Below are positions 1 to 9,886 of a stretch of 64,000 bases of DNA, piece by piece. Positions within the stretch are counted from its first letter, which is position 1. Every line of letters starts with the position of its first letter. The stretch is from Planctomycetales bacterium (GTDB lineage: Bacteria; Planctomycetota; Planctomycetia; Planctomycetales; Planctomycetaceae), in NCBI GenBank assembly GCA_026400835.1, contig JAPLOA010000084.1, positions 62,001 to 126,000 on the forward strand. The letters run 5' to 3'. The notes under the pieces are model-generated. The model had not been told where the DNA came from. It made no database searches and was given only the letters and a program-made list of their open reading frames with translations. A program made the position numbers and the translations under genes.

Positions 1-1341
1 CAGCTTCGAGCCTACTCGACGGCTTTCCACTTCGGCCACAATCTTCTGATTGGCTGTGCCTTTGAACCAGACTCGCTTTTGTTCCGCACCGGAAATCAGG
101 CCTGAGGAAGCAATCGGAAATGCGGCTGCGGGGTTGGCTTCGGTAAAGGTTCCTTCCGGGAGCGTTGCGATTCGGTCCAGAGTGATGATAACCGGATTGC
201 TGACGCCCGCAGGTGTTATGCAGCGGACAAGATATCGACCGGGGACAACTGTTGCATCGGCGGTCACGTCTATAACGGCCTGTCCTGCATTGCCACCCTC
301 GGCCACGGCTACCGTCAGACCTTTGATGTCCGTATGCAGCTTTGCATTCTCCAGATTCTGTCCCGCCAAAACCATGCGAGTCGTCTTGCCGATTTCTGCA
401 GAGTGCGGAGCGACTCCTGCGATCTGTGGAAGAGGCTTTGCGCCGTCCCCTGCAGTGCCCTGTTCGGCAGAGATTTCAGCCGCCGCCGCGCCAGCGACTT
501 CCGCAAACAGGGCCTTGGCATCGTCATCCGACAGAGCTTCAGCAAAGACATGCACATCGTCACAAATCAGCTTCATCATTTCGCCGTTGGCAAAACTGGA
601 GCCTATCAGCAGCGGTGTATCACTCACGCATTTCGCCAGCATCACATCCTGCAGCCAGCCCACGTTACCTTCGACAAAGCCGCCGGAAGCCCTGACTGGC
701 GCGAGAGGAACGCCGTTGATAAACAGTCGAATGCGAACATCATCGGCGTCTGTATCGGCGTCAGCTCCCGGTGCGTCGCCCTGATCTAGACTGGCCGTCA
801 GGTGAACTCGCCGACGATACCCGATCGCTCCTTTGACGCTGAAGTTGACGACTTTGTAACCGGTGGCGTCGTTAAGGTAGACCTGAAAGTTGTCCGCCGC
901 CGGCTGGAAGTTGATACCGTAGTTGGTTGGATCTCCGGCACCGAGTTTTCGTTTTGCGAAGAGCCCGAAAGTTCCGCCATCATTCAAAGCTTGCAAACTG
1001 GCGAACAGACCGCTGACTGTGACGGCGTTTGGTTGACTGATGTCTTCGCTATTGGCGATCGATAGAACCTGCTGTTTGGTACCGTCGATCAACAACGAAT
1101 AGCCAGCGCTGCCTGTTACGAAGGCCGAGGGGATTCGCGTCGGGCTAGCCGCAAAAGAAACGGCATCGGCCACTTTGCCGGCTTTGCCGCTATCGGTGGC
1201 GGTTGTCACAGCTGCTGGAGCATCGTCAAAGTTGAGGCTGACGACGGCACGATCACGAACCTGTGCCAGGGTTATGTCGCCACTGAAAGCGAGATTTGCG
1301 ACAAGTAAAGCGACCAGCAGGAAATGAGAACCGGAAGGCAT
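1..1341 (-). CDS. Secreted LamG-like / PPC-type domain protein (3' end outside window)
   Basis: A minus-strand frame stays open for 447 codons from an ATG at 1341 to the window edge. It starts MPSGSHFLLVALLVANLAFS, a clear signal peptide ending near ALAQ. Residues about 30-220 resemble a concanavalin/LamG-like fold: the frame contains SLLIDGTKQQVLSIANSED and later GVPLAPVRASGGFVEGNVGW. Residues about 290-360 look like an Ig/IPT-like segment, followed by the start of a PPC-like region (GTANQKIVAEVESRRVGSKL), a motif common in large planctomycete secreted proteins. It is transcribed divergently from the PSD1 gene at 1665. The C-terminus is missing, so the total domain set is unknown. Plus-strand frames in this stretch are antisense shadows. 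Domain names are inferred from motif memory; the coding call is firm because of the long open frame and signal peptide. Confidence 0.8.
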   Translation of the reverse strand, partial: MPSGSHFLLVALLVANLAFSGDITLAQVRDRAVVSLNFDDAPAAVTTATDSGKAGKVADAVSFAASPTRIPSAFVTGSAGYSLLIDGTKQQVLSIANSEDISQPNAVTVSGLFASLQALNDGGTFGLFAKRKLGAGDPTNYGINFQPAADNFQVYLNDATGYKVVNFSVKGAIGYRRRVHLTASLDQGDAPGADADTDADDVRIRLFINGVPLAPVRASGGFVEGNVGWLQDVMLAKCVSDTPLLIGSSFANGEMMKLICDDVHVFAEALSDDDAKALFAEVAGAAAAEISAEQGTAGDGAKPLPQIAGVAPHSAEIGKTTRMVLAGQNLENAKLHTDIKGLTVAVAEGGNAGQAVIDVTADATVVPGRYLVRCITPAGVSNPVIITLDRIATLPEGTFTEANPAAAFPIASSGLISGAEQKRVWFKGTANQKIVAEVESRRVGSKL

Positions 1342-1664
1342 GTGGCGTGGTCCTTCAAGGAGAGATTTTGCGGCGGGAAACTGCGGAGATTTGCCCATGG
1401 TGGCAACTGGATGGCTCTCAGGCAAGTCGACAGTCAGATTCTCGTAGCTTTCTGTAACATCTGCTCTCATCTGAATCTTACGAGGCGTAATAGTGGACGC
1501 TTTTGAGAATGAGGAGAGAACTAATAGTCAAATGGCCAGGCAGGAGCTTCGCGATGTTGGTTCCTGGACCCAATTTTTGAGGCTGCCTGGTTTCCGACTT
1601 GTGATTCGGAGTTCGAACGCCTACCTTGATGTTCCCGCCTTTTTTTGGGTTTGGAGGACCTCCA
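1342..1664. other. Divergent intergenic region
   Basis: This 323-bp gap separates the divergently transcribed LamG/PPC gene and the PSD1 gene, so it must hold promoters for both. I see no RNA gene or long palindrome in it. A GGAGG ribosome binding site at 1653-1657 serves the ATG at 1665. Confidence 0.5.
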
Positions 1665-4112
1665 ATGCCACTTGCCACATTTGCCGTTCGATCCGGACTG
1701 ATCCTCGCGGCTTGTGTTTGCGTGTCTGTCACTGCAAATTCGCAGGAGACTCCGGTTTCCTCAGCGTTTGCCGACTCCGTCGCACCTTTGCTGCAGAAGC
1801 ATTGCATCGCCTGTCATGGGGCTGATATGCAGGAAGGCGGGCTGCGTCTTGATACGCTGGCCGGGCTCACCAAAGGAGGGAAATCCGGACCCTTGTTGCT
1901 TCCGGGCAAGCCGGATCAGAGCCTGCTGATTACGGCGGTTCGCAGAGAAGACGAGTTATTGCAAATGCCTCCGGATGAAAAGCTTCCGGATGAAGATGTT
2001 AAGCAACTTGTCGAATGGGTTCAGGCCGGTGCGATTCATCCCGAAGGTGCGATTGTCGTAAAAGAAGATGCTCTGCCATTTGATGTGACTGAAGCTCGCA
2101 AGTTCTGGGCATTCCAGCCTGTTCAGGTTCCAGTTGTTCCTGAGGTTGCTGATGCGGAACTTGTTTACTCACCGATTGATGCCTTCGTTGTTTCAAGGCT
2201 TGCGGAGAACGGTCTTCGTCCGAACCTTGTTGCAGATAAGGCCACATTGATTCGTCGAGCAACGTTTGATTTGACGGGGCTTCCTCCCGCTCCGCAGGAG
2301 ATTCAGGACTTCCTTGCCGACGAGTCACCAGAAGCGTTTGCGAAGGTTCTTGATCGTCTGTTGGCCACGCCGCAATACGGCGAACGCTGGGGCCGGCATT
2401 GGCTGGACGTTGTTCGTTATGCAGATTCCAATGGTCTTGATGAAAACATCGCTCATGGCAATGCATGGCGATATCGCAATTACGTGATTTCGTCGTTGAA
2501 CGCTGACAAGCCGTACGATCTGTTTCTTCGGGAACAACTGGCTGGTGATTTGCTGATCGATGAGAAAACCGAAGAGACCACTCGTCATGATCGCCTGATC
2601 GCAACTGGTTTCCTGTCGATGGGTCCAAAGGTCCTTGCAGAAGGTGATGAGACGAAATTGCAGATGGACATTCTGGACGAACAGATCGATACCATCGGTC
2701 GTTCGATGCTGGGCCTGACTCTCGGATGCGCGCGATGTCATGATCATAAGTTTGACCCGATCGCTCAGGCGGATTACTACGCGATCGCGGGGATTTTCCA
2801 GAGCACAAAGACGATGGAGTCTCTGAAACGCATTGCAAAGTGGAATGAGAATTCCATCGCGACCGCCGCGGACAAGGCGAACCTGGAAGCTCATCAGGCA
2901 AAGATCGAAGCTCAAAAGAAAGAGATCGCCGATTATCTGGAGAAAGCAAAATCTGCGGTTGCCGTTTCTGCAGGAACCGGAACAGCACAGCAGGTTGCGG
3001 AAGATCAGTTGCCTGAAGCCGCAAAGAAAGAATTGGCTACGTTGCGAGAAGGCTTGAAGCAGCTTGAAACCACCATTCCAGAATTGCCCACGGCGATGGG
3101 AGTGGTTGAAGGCACGGTGACAAATTCAAAAATCCTGTTGCGCGGCAATCATCTGTCTCCGGGAAGAGCAATTGATCGAGGCGTCCCAGTCGTGTTGGAT
3201 GTCGCAGAGTTCGCTGCTCCGGCAGAACACAGTGGTCGCCGTGAATTCGCGGATTGGTTAACGAGTCCGGCTAATCCGCTGACCGCGCGAGTGATCGTGA
3301 ATCGAGTTTGGCGATGGCATTTCGGACGCGGTCTTGTCGCGACCGCAGACAACTTTGGAAAGCTCGGGGATCGTCCGGGCAACCAGGCCTTGCTGGATTG
3401 GTTGGCCAGCGATTTTGTGAAGAGTGGCTGGTCCCTGAAGACTTTGCATCGCAATATTATGATGTCACGAACGTGGCAACTTGGTCACGAACATAATCAA
3501 GCTGCAGCGGAGAAAGATCCGGATAACATTCTCCAATGGCGCTGGTCGACTCAGAGACTTGGAGCAGAATCCGTGAGAGATGCCGTGTTAGCTGTTTCTG
3601 GTCTGTTGGATCGGTCGATGGGACAATCCATGCTGCATGTGAAGAATCGAGAGTTCCTGTTTGATCACACGTCGAAGGATGGAACTTCCTATGATTCGAA
3701 ACGTCGGTCGGTCTATCTGCCCGTGATTCGAAACAATCTCTACGACGCGATGTCTTTGTTTGATTGCACTGACGGCACCGTCCCGAACGGAGACCGTGCG
3801 TCGTCAACGGTAGCTTCGCAGGCTCTGTTTTTAATGAACAGTGATCTCGTGATTCAAGCGGCCGAAGATCTGGCCGGCGAACTGCTCAGGGAATATCCGG
3901 AGGATGCTCGTGAGCGAGGTCGGATTCTGTTTCTGCGAACTTTGGGCCGACCGGCCGAACCCGGAGAGATTGATCAGCTTCTGGCATCTGCAGAAAAGCT
4001 GACAAGGCAGTTACAGAACGATGGTATTGATCCGACAACTCATGCACTTGCGACCTGGACGGCAGTTGCTCAGGCTATGCTGATGTCGAATGAGTTTTTA
4101 TATGTGCGGTGA
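1665..4112 (+). CDS. PSCyt1-PSCyt2(DUF1549)-PSD1(DUF1553) cytochrome protein
   Basis: The 815-residue protein has the classic planctomycete order. A signal peptide is followed by a PSCyt1 haem-binding domain with CIACH at residues 47-51 and the distal MPPDEKL. Next comes a DUF1549 region (about 165-375) with TFDLTGLPP, YGERWGRHWLDVVRYAD and a second CARCH at 355-359. A charged spacer of 70-80 residues leads to DUF1553 (about 525-800) with TARVIVNRVWRWHFG. I chose ATG 1665 because GGAGG lies 7 nt upstream and a signal peptide follows; the frame is open further upstream to a TTG-ATG at 1626/1629 without a binding site. The DUF1501 partner follows 126 bp downstream. The exact reaction is not known for this family; a periplasmic role in carbohydrate or electron metabolism is usually inferred from its frequent linkage to sulfatase and DUF1501 genes. 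Confidence 0.95.
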   Translation: MPLATFAVRSGLILAACVCVSVTANSQETPVSSAFADSVAPLLQKHCIACHGADMQEGGLRLDTLAGLTKGGKSGPLLLPGKPDQSLLITAVRREDELLQMPPDEKLPDEDVKQLVEWVQAGAIHPEGAIVVKEDALPFDVTEARKFWAFQPVQVPVVPEVADAELVYSPIDAFVVSRLAENGLRPNLVADKATLIRRATFDLTGLPPAPQEIQDFLADESPEAFAKVLDRLLATPQYGERWGRHWLDVVRYADSNGLDENIAHGNAWRYRNYVISSLNADKPYDLFLREQLAGDLLIDEKTEETTRHDRLIATGFLSMGPKVLAEGDETKLQMDILDEQIDTIGRSMLGLTLGCARCHDHKFDPIAQADYYAIAGIFQSTKTMESLKRIAKWNENSIATAADKANLEAHQAKIEAQKKEIADYLEKAKSAVAVSAGTGTAQQVAEDQLPEAAKKELATLREGLKQLETTIPELPTAMGVVEGTVTNSKILLRGNHLSPGRAIDRGVPVVLDVAEFAAPAEHSGRREFADWLTSPANPLTARVIVNRVWRWHFGRGLVATADNFGKLGDRPGNQALLDWLASDFVKSGWSLKTLHRNIMMSRTWQLGHEHNQAAAEKDPDNILQWRWSTQRLGAESVRDAVLAVSGLLDRSMGQSMLHVKNREFLFDHTSKDGTSYDSKRRSVYLPVIRNNLYDAMSLFDCTDGTVPNGDRASSTVASQALFLMNSDLVIQAAEDLAGELLREYPEDARERGRILFLRTLGRPAEPGEIDQLLASAEKLTRQLQNDGIDPTTHALATWTAVAQAMLMSNEFLYVR

Positions 4113-4238
4113 GGCAAGAACGAGTCACTGGTAGCGGGCATCTCTGAACATCTTTGTTGACAAGAATTCGGAAGTCGCAGCGGATTCTATTCCCCTCGAC
4201 GCAATGATCGTGAGACCAGAACGATGTCTGGAGGAAAC

Positions 4239-5639
4239 ATGTTTGACTGCAATCAATCACGTCGACAACTGTTGCAATCCACGGCCGTTGGCTTTGGAGG
4301 CGTTGCGCTGGCGTCGATGATGCAGGAATTGGCCGCGGCGGATCAATCCGTCGTGAATCCATTTCATTTTGCTCCTCGGGCAAAGCGAGTCATCTTCATG
4401 TTTATGAAGGGAGGCCCGTCCCAGGTTGATACTTTTGACTACAAACCTCGACTTCAGCAGGATGATGGGAAGCCTTTTCCGTTCGATAAGCCTCGTGTGC
4501 AGTTTGCTCCGACTGGTAACCTCCTGGGATCGCCGTGGCGATTTCGACAATTTGGCGAGAGCGGGATTCATGTCAGTGAGCTGTTCCCGAATGTTGCACA
4601 ACATGTGGACGATATCTGTTTCCTGAATTCTGTGCATGGAACGAACGCGGCTCATGGTGGAGCGGCGTTGAAGCTTCATACGGGCAGTGACGCTTTCGTG
4701 CGTCCGAGTATGGGAGCGTGGGTCAGTTACGGGCTGGGGACGGAGAATCGCAATCTTCCATCGTTCGTGACGATCTGTCCGACACTGGCCCATGGTGGCG
4801 TTAACAACTGGGGCTCTGCTTTCCTGCCTGCTGAAAATCAGGGGATTCCTCTGGGAGTCGCCAGTCAGCCCGCAACGGCCGCCGCCGTGAAGTATATCGC
4901 CAACAAGAAATGGTCCAGCTCTGCACAACGCATGCAGTTGGATCTACTGAAGCAGATGAATGAGCAGCACCTGTCTCAGTCACCTCAGGAGTCGGCTCTG
5001 AATGCTCGTATTCAGTCATATGAACTGGCGTTTCGCATGCAGTCTGAGATGCCTCATTTGCAGGACATTTCGCAGGAGTCTGAGGACACTCAGAAGTTGT
5101 ACGGGCTGGATCAGCCAATCACTGAGAACTTTGCGCGGCAGTGCCTGATGGCTCGACGATTCTGCGAAGCGGGTGTTCGCTTCGTTCAGGTCACTCACAG
5201 TGATTCAAAAGTGCAATGGGATCAGCACGGGGATTTGCGAGCCGGCCACAGCAAGAACGCGTTGGAGGTTGATAAGCCGATTGCGGGTCTGTTGACCGAC
5301 CTGAAGCGGCGAGGATTATTGTCGGATACTCTGGTCATGTGGGGCGGTGAGTTTGGTCGCACGCCGACGGCTCAGGGAACGACCGATGGTCGCGACCATA
5401 ATCCGGAAGGCTTCACGATGTGGATGGCCGGAGGCGGCGTAAAAGGCGGCTTGCGTTACGGAGCCACGGATGACTACGGTTATTACGCCGTTGAGAAGCC
5501 AATGCATATTCACGATGTCCACGCGACGCTGTTGCATCTGCTGGGAATGGACCACAAGCGGCTGACATATCGCTATACTGGCCGAGATTTCCGGCTGACA
5601 GATGTGGCCGGCAACGTGCATGAAGGCGTGCTGGCGTGA
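4239..5639 (+). CDS. DUF1501 family exported protein
   Basis: The 466-residue protein begins MFDCNQSRRQLLQSTAVGFG, a twin-arginine-type export signal with RR at residues 8-9. It continues with the DUF1501 hallmarks FMKGGPSQVDTFDYKP, VHGTNAAHGGAALKLHTG, DQHGDL and MWGGEFGRTP. The fold is alkaline-phosphatase/sulfatase-like, so a periplasmic hydrolase role is plausible, but no member of this pairing has a firmly proven substrate that I can cite. ATG 4239 follows GGAGG by 4 nt; an in-frame ATG at 4224 is the alternative. It lies 126 bp after the PSD1 gene on the same strand, the usual two-gene operon. Confidence 0.95.
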   Translation: MFDCNQSRRQLLQSTAVGFGGVALASMMQELAAADQSVVNPFHFAPRAKRVIFMFMKGGPSQVDTFDYKPRLQQDDGKPFPFDKPRVQFAPTGNLLGSPWRFRQFGESGIHVSELFPNVAQHVDDICFLNSVHGTNAAHGGAALKLHTGSDAFVRPSMGAWVSYGLGTENRNLPSFVTICPTLAHGGVNNWGSAFLPAENQGIPLGVASQPATAAAVKYIANKKWSSSAQRMQLDLLKQMNEQHLSQSPQESALNARIQSYELAFRMQSEMPHLQDISQESEDTQKLYGLDQPITENFARQCLMARRFCEAGVRFVQVTHSDSKVQWDQHGDLRAGHSKNALEVDKPIAGLLTDLKRRGLLSDTLVMWGGEFGRTPTAQGTTDGRDHNPEGFTMWMAGGGVKGGLRYGATDDYGYYAVEKPMHIHDVHATLLHLLGMDHKRLTYRYTGRDFRLTDVAGNVHEGVLA

Positions 5640-5914
5640 GTTTCAGCGTGATCAGTGACCGTAGCCTATGAAGCGCCGATCAGATCATGAATTTGAGATT
5701 TCAGATGTGCGATTTTAAATTCCCTGTGAGGCCTGTGCTGCGTGCCGGTCTTGAGGTGAGACGATCCAGCTCCGCGTCGGATCAAGCCATCTTTGGGGGT
5801 TCTCTACTAACAAGTTGTGTTGTTGCGGCGTCTTTCCAGAGCAATGCTTTGATTACTTGCTGAGGCTGGAAATTGTGCTCTTGATGTCGATTGCAGCCGC
5901 GGTAAAATTTGGAC

Positions 5915-6151
5915 ATGACAACCATCGAAGAAATTCTTGCAGCCGTAAGAACTCTCCCAGCCGAAGAGCGAAGTCGATTAATTCCGCTTCTTTGGGATGA
6001 GTTGACAGATGAAGACCGCGTTGTACTTTCGCCCGATTGGAATTCCGAGATTCAACGACGGAGCGAAATGATTGAATCCTGCCTTATGGAAACTGAAGAA
6101 TGGCAAAGTGTCCGAAAACGCGCTAGACGTGCAGCGGGGCTCTCCGAATGA
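5915..6151 (+). CDS. Addiction-module antitoxin (Unstab_antitox, TIGR02574-like)
   Basis: This 78-residue acidic protein begins MTTIEEILAAVRTLPAEERS and contains the typical ELTDEDRVVLSPDWNSEIQRR stretch of the small ParD/RelB-like antitoxins that pair with ParE toxins. Its stop codon overlaps the start of the toxin frame as ATGA at 6148-6151, the usual coupled arrangement. ATG 5915 is preferred over the TTG six bases earlier. It should bind and neutralise the neighbouring ParE-like toxin and may repress their shared promoter. Because the toxin frame is interrupted, the antitoxin may now be an orphan. Confidence 0.8.
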   Translation: MTTIEEILAAVRTLPAEERSRLIPLLWDELTDEDRVVLSPDWNSEIQRRSEMIESCLMETEEWQSVRKRARRAAGLSE

Positions 6152-6438
6152 CTCGCGTTCGAGTTTGTTCGGCGGCGGCCAACGACTATATGGAGGCACT
6201 GTGCTGGTACGCAGAGCGTGATTCGGACGTTGCGTTGCAGTTTGAAGCAGAATTCTAGGGTGTGCTGGCACAGATTTCAGATGCACCCGACCGCCAACCG
6301 ACGCTTGACGAAAACCACCGGTATCTTCCGATGAGAAGGTTTCCATTTTTGATCATTTATCGTTGCTCAGGAAACAGTACAACAATAGTTGCCGTCGCAC
6401 ATACGTCGCGATCACCGGACTTCTGGCATAGTCGCTAA
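6148..6438 (+). pseudogene. ParE/RelE-like toxin interrupted by an in-frame TAG
   Basis: Read from the ATG that overlaps the antitoxin stop, the frame encodes a normal 96-codon ParE-family toxin apart from a TAG at codon 37 (6256-6258). Before it comes YMEALCWYAERDSDVALQFE, and after it the conserved YLPMRRFPFLIIYR and VAVAHTSRSPDFW, ending at TAA 6436-6438. No frameshift is needed, so a single substitution (or a read error) explains the break. Family toxins act on gyrase or ribosome-bound mRNA; the truncated 36-residue product would lack the core sheet. The opposite-strand frame over this stretch is a shadow. Confidence 0.8.
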
Positions 6439-6463
6439 AGCAACGCCTTCAATCAGCGTTTGA

Positions 6464-9400
6464 TCAAGCTGCTTTCTTGGCTTTCTGCTGAGGAGCCGCC
6501 TGCTTGGCGGTGTCTTTTCCGGTGGTGGCGTCGGCTTCGCCTTCTGATCGGCGGATGATTCGCACGGGTTCCGTAGAAGCCGGCTGATGCTTTGCGACCA
6601 GCACCAATAATGGCGGCATCAGGATCAGCGAAATCAACAGACTGGATGCGACTCCTAATGCGAGCAGCACACCGATGCTGAACATCCCCTGATGAGCAGC
6701 AATCATCAGACTTCCGAATCCTACAATCGAAGTCAGCGATGTTACCAGCATGCTGCTGATTGTGTCGGCGGACGGTTCGAATGAATCTTTACCAGCGGCA
6801 ATCTGTTTTCGGCAGTCAGACACGAGATAGATCCCGTTGTCAATGCCGATGGCGAAGACCAATGGCAATGCAATCAGGTTGACAGGGTTCAGTTCCAGAC
6901 CCATCAAGGCCATCGCACCCAGCATCAGCACGCCACCCGCCAGGGATGGCACGAGAGTCAGCAGAGTGTCGCGAAGGTTGCGATAGTCCAGAACGGCGGC
7001 GATAAATGCGACCAGCCCCAGACAAATCACAACCAGCAGGTTTGTGTTGATCGTGCCGTTCCGCTGAAACAGCGTATAGCCAATAAACGCGGCAACGGCG
7101 ACCGGCGGTAGAATCGTCATCAGCTTCTGGCCTGGTCGCAGGTAGTTGAACAGCAGCACCAGTGAAATCACAGCCAGAGCATAGAGTCCGATCGAGGCAT
7201 ACGTCAGATGCATCCGGCCCGCGGATTCCAGATTCTGTACGGGAACTCCGGTTACCTGAGCGTCAACGGTTCGAAGTTCCTCGACGAACGTGTTCAGGGC
7301 TGCTCCGTCCCAGATATCTTCTTTCGGGTAGACTCGGAGAACCCAGCGTTGTTCCTTGGTATTACGATCGGCCCAGACATAGCGGCTGCTGAGTTCTGCG
7401 GGGAGGTCTCGTGGAGCCACTGGACTGAAATTGTTTGCCGACGCAATTTCCGAATACTCCAGAAGCAACCAGCGAGCGATCATGTCGTTGTAACCCGACA
7501 GAATGGCGATCGATTTTCGTCCGGGAGTTTCAGAAAGATCAGTCAGGAACTTATCAAGAGCAGCACTTGCACGTTTAGCGGAAGGGTTCGACGATTTGCG
7601 AACAGCCGCGTACAAGGCATCAACTTCTTTCCCGATCGCCATATGGTCTGCAGGAGGAATGTTGGGCACCGTACGCGGAATATTTTCCGCACGCTGTTGA
7701 AGAGACTGCAGCAATTGCATGGTCTGCTGATCAGGTCGGTCTGGCAGTTTGCTGGCGATGTCACTGACTCGAGCCACACTGCCGAGCTTCAGGAATTTTT
7801 CGCGCAGCGAGCTGGCTTCTTCCCATGTGCCCGCGACGGATACGGCATAAAGCACAGTATCAGAACCCGATTCTTCCAATGATCGCTCGGCCTTCACTGA
7901 TTCGGCCGTTGGATCATTCAGTTTAATCAGGTTCGGATTGTAGTTCACAAGGCAGCGAACAGTGCCATCAGAGTACCTAAACGCCTGATAGCCAAAGAAG
8001 GCCAGCAGTACGACAGCAAAGCCAATTGAAACCGCAGGCCAAGCCACCAGAACTCTTCGCAATGCTGCGGGGGAGAATGGCTGCGGTAACGCTTCGACGT
8101 CATATTCAGCATCGGACAATGCGACGAGCGCTGGAAGAAAGATGAACGTTGCCGCTGCACACAGCAGTACGCCCATGGCTGAGATCAGGCCGAGTTCCGC
8201 CAGTCCCGGGAATCCCGTCAGCATTGCTGTCGAGAACGCAAGAGCGGTCGTGATGGCTGATACCAGGATTCCTCCGCCAGTTGTCTCGGCGGTCTCTCGC
8301 AGTGCGTCTGGCAGTTCATACAGTTCCTGACGAAGCGTCAGATACTTGTTAATGAACGAAACAGAGAAATCGATGCCCAGACCGATCAGAAAAATCGGGA
8401 AGCAGACGCTGATGATATTCAAATGTTTGACAACGAGCGTCGCCGCACCAAACGTCCAGCATAACGCGACGATCAGTGTCATCAGCGCCAGCATCGGATG
8501 CCGGATGCCTCGGAAGGCCAGAAACAGCATCGCCCCGACGACGAAGAACGCGACAATTCCAGCGTTCCGCATATCGACCGACGTACTATGCATTTCATCA
8601 TGTTCAAGAGCCGGAATTCCCGTCACGCTGATCAAGACATCTCCCGGCTGTGACTCATGAGCTTTCTCTACTTCGACTGCCAACTCCCGCAGACGAATGA
8701 TAGCTGCGGCATTTGGATCTTCGGTCGGCACTTTGGAATTGCGAATCGCCGTCACCTGCACCACACCCACGGTGTTTTCAGGGTTGAGCATGTAGGCCGT
8801 TTTTGAATCCGTCAGTTTCTGGTCTGCAGCAACCTGCATCAGATCTGGTAAAGGAGAGCGGAACGCGGTCTTCTCGACTTTTCCGGTTTCCAGAGCATTC
8901 CTCATGTATCCGGAGAGACTGTCGGCAAAACGTTCGACAGCCATGTAAGTTTCATCGGAGACGACTCCGTCCTGCTGTCCGCGAGCGATCTTTGTGCGGA
9001 GCGTATTCGCCAGCATTTCTGCTCGAACGAAATTCCAGTTCTGGCGCTGCACTACAGTATCATACTGACCGATCAGTTGTGCGGTCTTTTGAACTTCCCG
9101 AGGTGAAAGAAACAGCAGAGCTTTCTCTCTCATTGCGGTCAGGTCAACTCGCGAAAGAACGTTGCCGAAGTGTTCGGGTTCTCGTTCCAGACGCTGTCCC
9201 AGATCATCAATGACAGATTGAATCAGTTTGCCATTTGGACCTGGAGTTTGGACTGTGATCAGAAGATCCGATTCCGCTCCGAAAGTGTCTGCATACTGCT
9301 TCCATGTTTTGGCGTGCTTATGAGCAGGATCCATGAGATCGCTGCGACTGGTGCGAAGCTGCAGTTGAGTGACCGTGATTCCGACGCTGGCACATGCGAC

Positions 9401-9514
9401 CAGAAGAACCAGCCACAGCATCAGTCGTGGACGCGCGGAGACTGTTGCCACTGTCCAGCCCAGGAATCGGGCGGGAAGTGACCTCGTTGTCGCGTTGTCC
9501 TGCGGTCGGCTCAT
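6464..9514 (-). CDS. MMPL/RND-superfamily exporter (HpnN-like)
   Basis: The 1016-residue inner-membrane protein has the RND duplication: one transmembrane helix near residue 30 (LMLWLVLLVACASVGITV), then a large periplasmic loop. Next are five clustered helices with GLGIDFSVSFINKYLTLRQE, a second periplasmic loop, and a second helical cluster with VFAIGIDNGIYLVSDCRKQI. These GxGxD motifs carry the proton-relay acids of MMPL proteins. Many planctomycete relatives are annotated as hopanoid- or lipid-linked exporters, but nothing here proves the cargo. I chose ATG 9514 because AGGGAAGG precedes it; the frame extends 16 codons further to 9562 without a binding site. The C-terminus ends in a lysine/alanine-rich tail. 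It is convergent with the toxin remnant, with only 25 bp between them. Confidence 0.9.
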   Translation of the reverse strand: MSRPQDNATTRSLPARFLGWTVATVSARPRLMLWLVLLVACASVGITVTQLQLRTSRSDLMDPAHKHAKTWKQYADTFGAESDLLITVQTPGPNGKLIQSVIDDLGQRLEREPEHFGNVLSRVDLTAMREKALLFLSPREVQKTAQLIGQYDTVVQRQNWNFVRAEMLANTLRTKIARGQQDGVVSDETYMAVERFADSLSGYMRNALETGKVEKTAFRSPLPDLMQVAADQKLTDSKTAYMLNPENTVGVVQVTAIRNSKVPTEDPNAAAIIRLRELAVEVEKAHESQPGDVLISVTGIPALEHDEMHSTSVDMRNAGIVAFFVVGAMLFLAFRGIRHPMLALMTLIVALCWTFGAATLVVKHLNIISVCFPIFLIGLGIDFSVSFINKYLTLRQELYELPDALRETAETTGGGILVSAITTALAFSTAMLTGFPGLAELGLISAMGVLLCAAATFIFLPALVALSDAEYDVEALPQPFSPAALRRVLVAWPAVSIGFAVVLLAFFGYQAFRYSDGTVRCLVNYNPNLIKLNDPTAESVKAERSLEESGSDTVLYAVSVAGTWEEASSLREKFLKLGSVARVSDIASKLPDRPDQQTMQLLQSLQQRAENIPRTVPNIPPADHMAIGKEVDALYAAVRKSSNPSAKRASAALDKFLTDLSETPGRKSIAILSGYNDMIARWLLLEYSEIASANNFSPVAPRDLPAELSSRYVWADRNTKEQRWVLRVYPKEDIWDGAALNTFVEELRTVDAQVTGVPVQNLESAGRMHLTYASIGLYALAVISLVLLFNYLRPGQKLMTILPPVAVAAFIGYTLFQRNGTINTNLLVVICLGLVAFIAAVLDYRNLRDTLLTLVPSLAGGVLMLGAMALMGLELNPVNLIALPLVFAIGIDNGIYLVSDCRKQIAAGKDSFEPSADTISSMLVTSLTSIVGFGSLMIAAHQGMFSIGVLLALGVASSLLISLILMPPLLVLVAKHQPASTEPVRIIRRSEGEADATTGKDTAKQAAPQQKAKKAA

Positions 9515-9886
9515 GACCTTCCCTGGTCGGGGTGACGGGTAGAGCAAAGAAAGGAATCTCATAACGGCATGTTCTGCCGAAATGCATTAATCACGATCAA
9601 TTCTGAAGCTGCGCGCGGTGAAAGAGCGCACGACAGACCTGGTCGTAATCGGAACATCGGCATTGCGACAAGAGTGGCTGGAGCCAAACTGGAACTCTGA
9701 AAAAAGCCGTGCCGAATCTTTAGGCTCAAAATTCATCGACTTACAGAAAACCCGCCTTTTGATAGCGATTGTTCCGAATCTGACGTTTGCGAAAGTTATC
9801 AATGACCTGCACAATTCTGCCGAAAGAAGCTCACCGCTGCTGACCAAGGCTTTGTGCCAGATCTCTCCGAATGAAAGTTCGATCCA
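9515..9886. other. Divergent intergenic region
   Basis: This 372-bp gap lies between the exporter (minus) and the MnmE-like GTPase (plus). A plus-strand open frame at 9618-9968 has no recognisable domain and overlaps the GTPase start; I treat it as non-coding. No RNA or repeat was seen. Confidence 0.4.

Noticed and set aside
50-789. Long plus-strand open frames at the start of the window
   Set aside because: They lie antisense to a 447-codon minus-strand gene with a signal peptide and planctomycete-like motifs.
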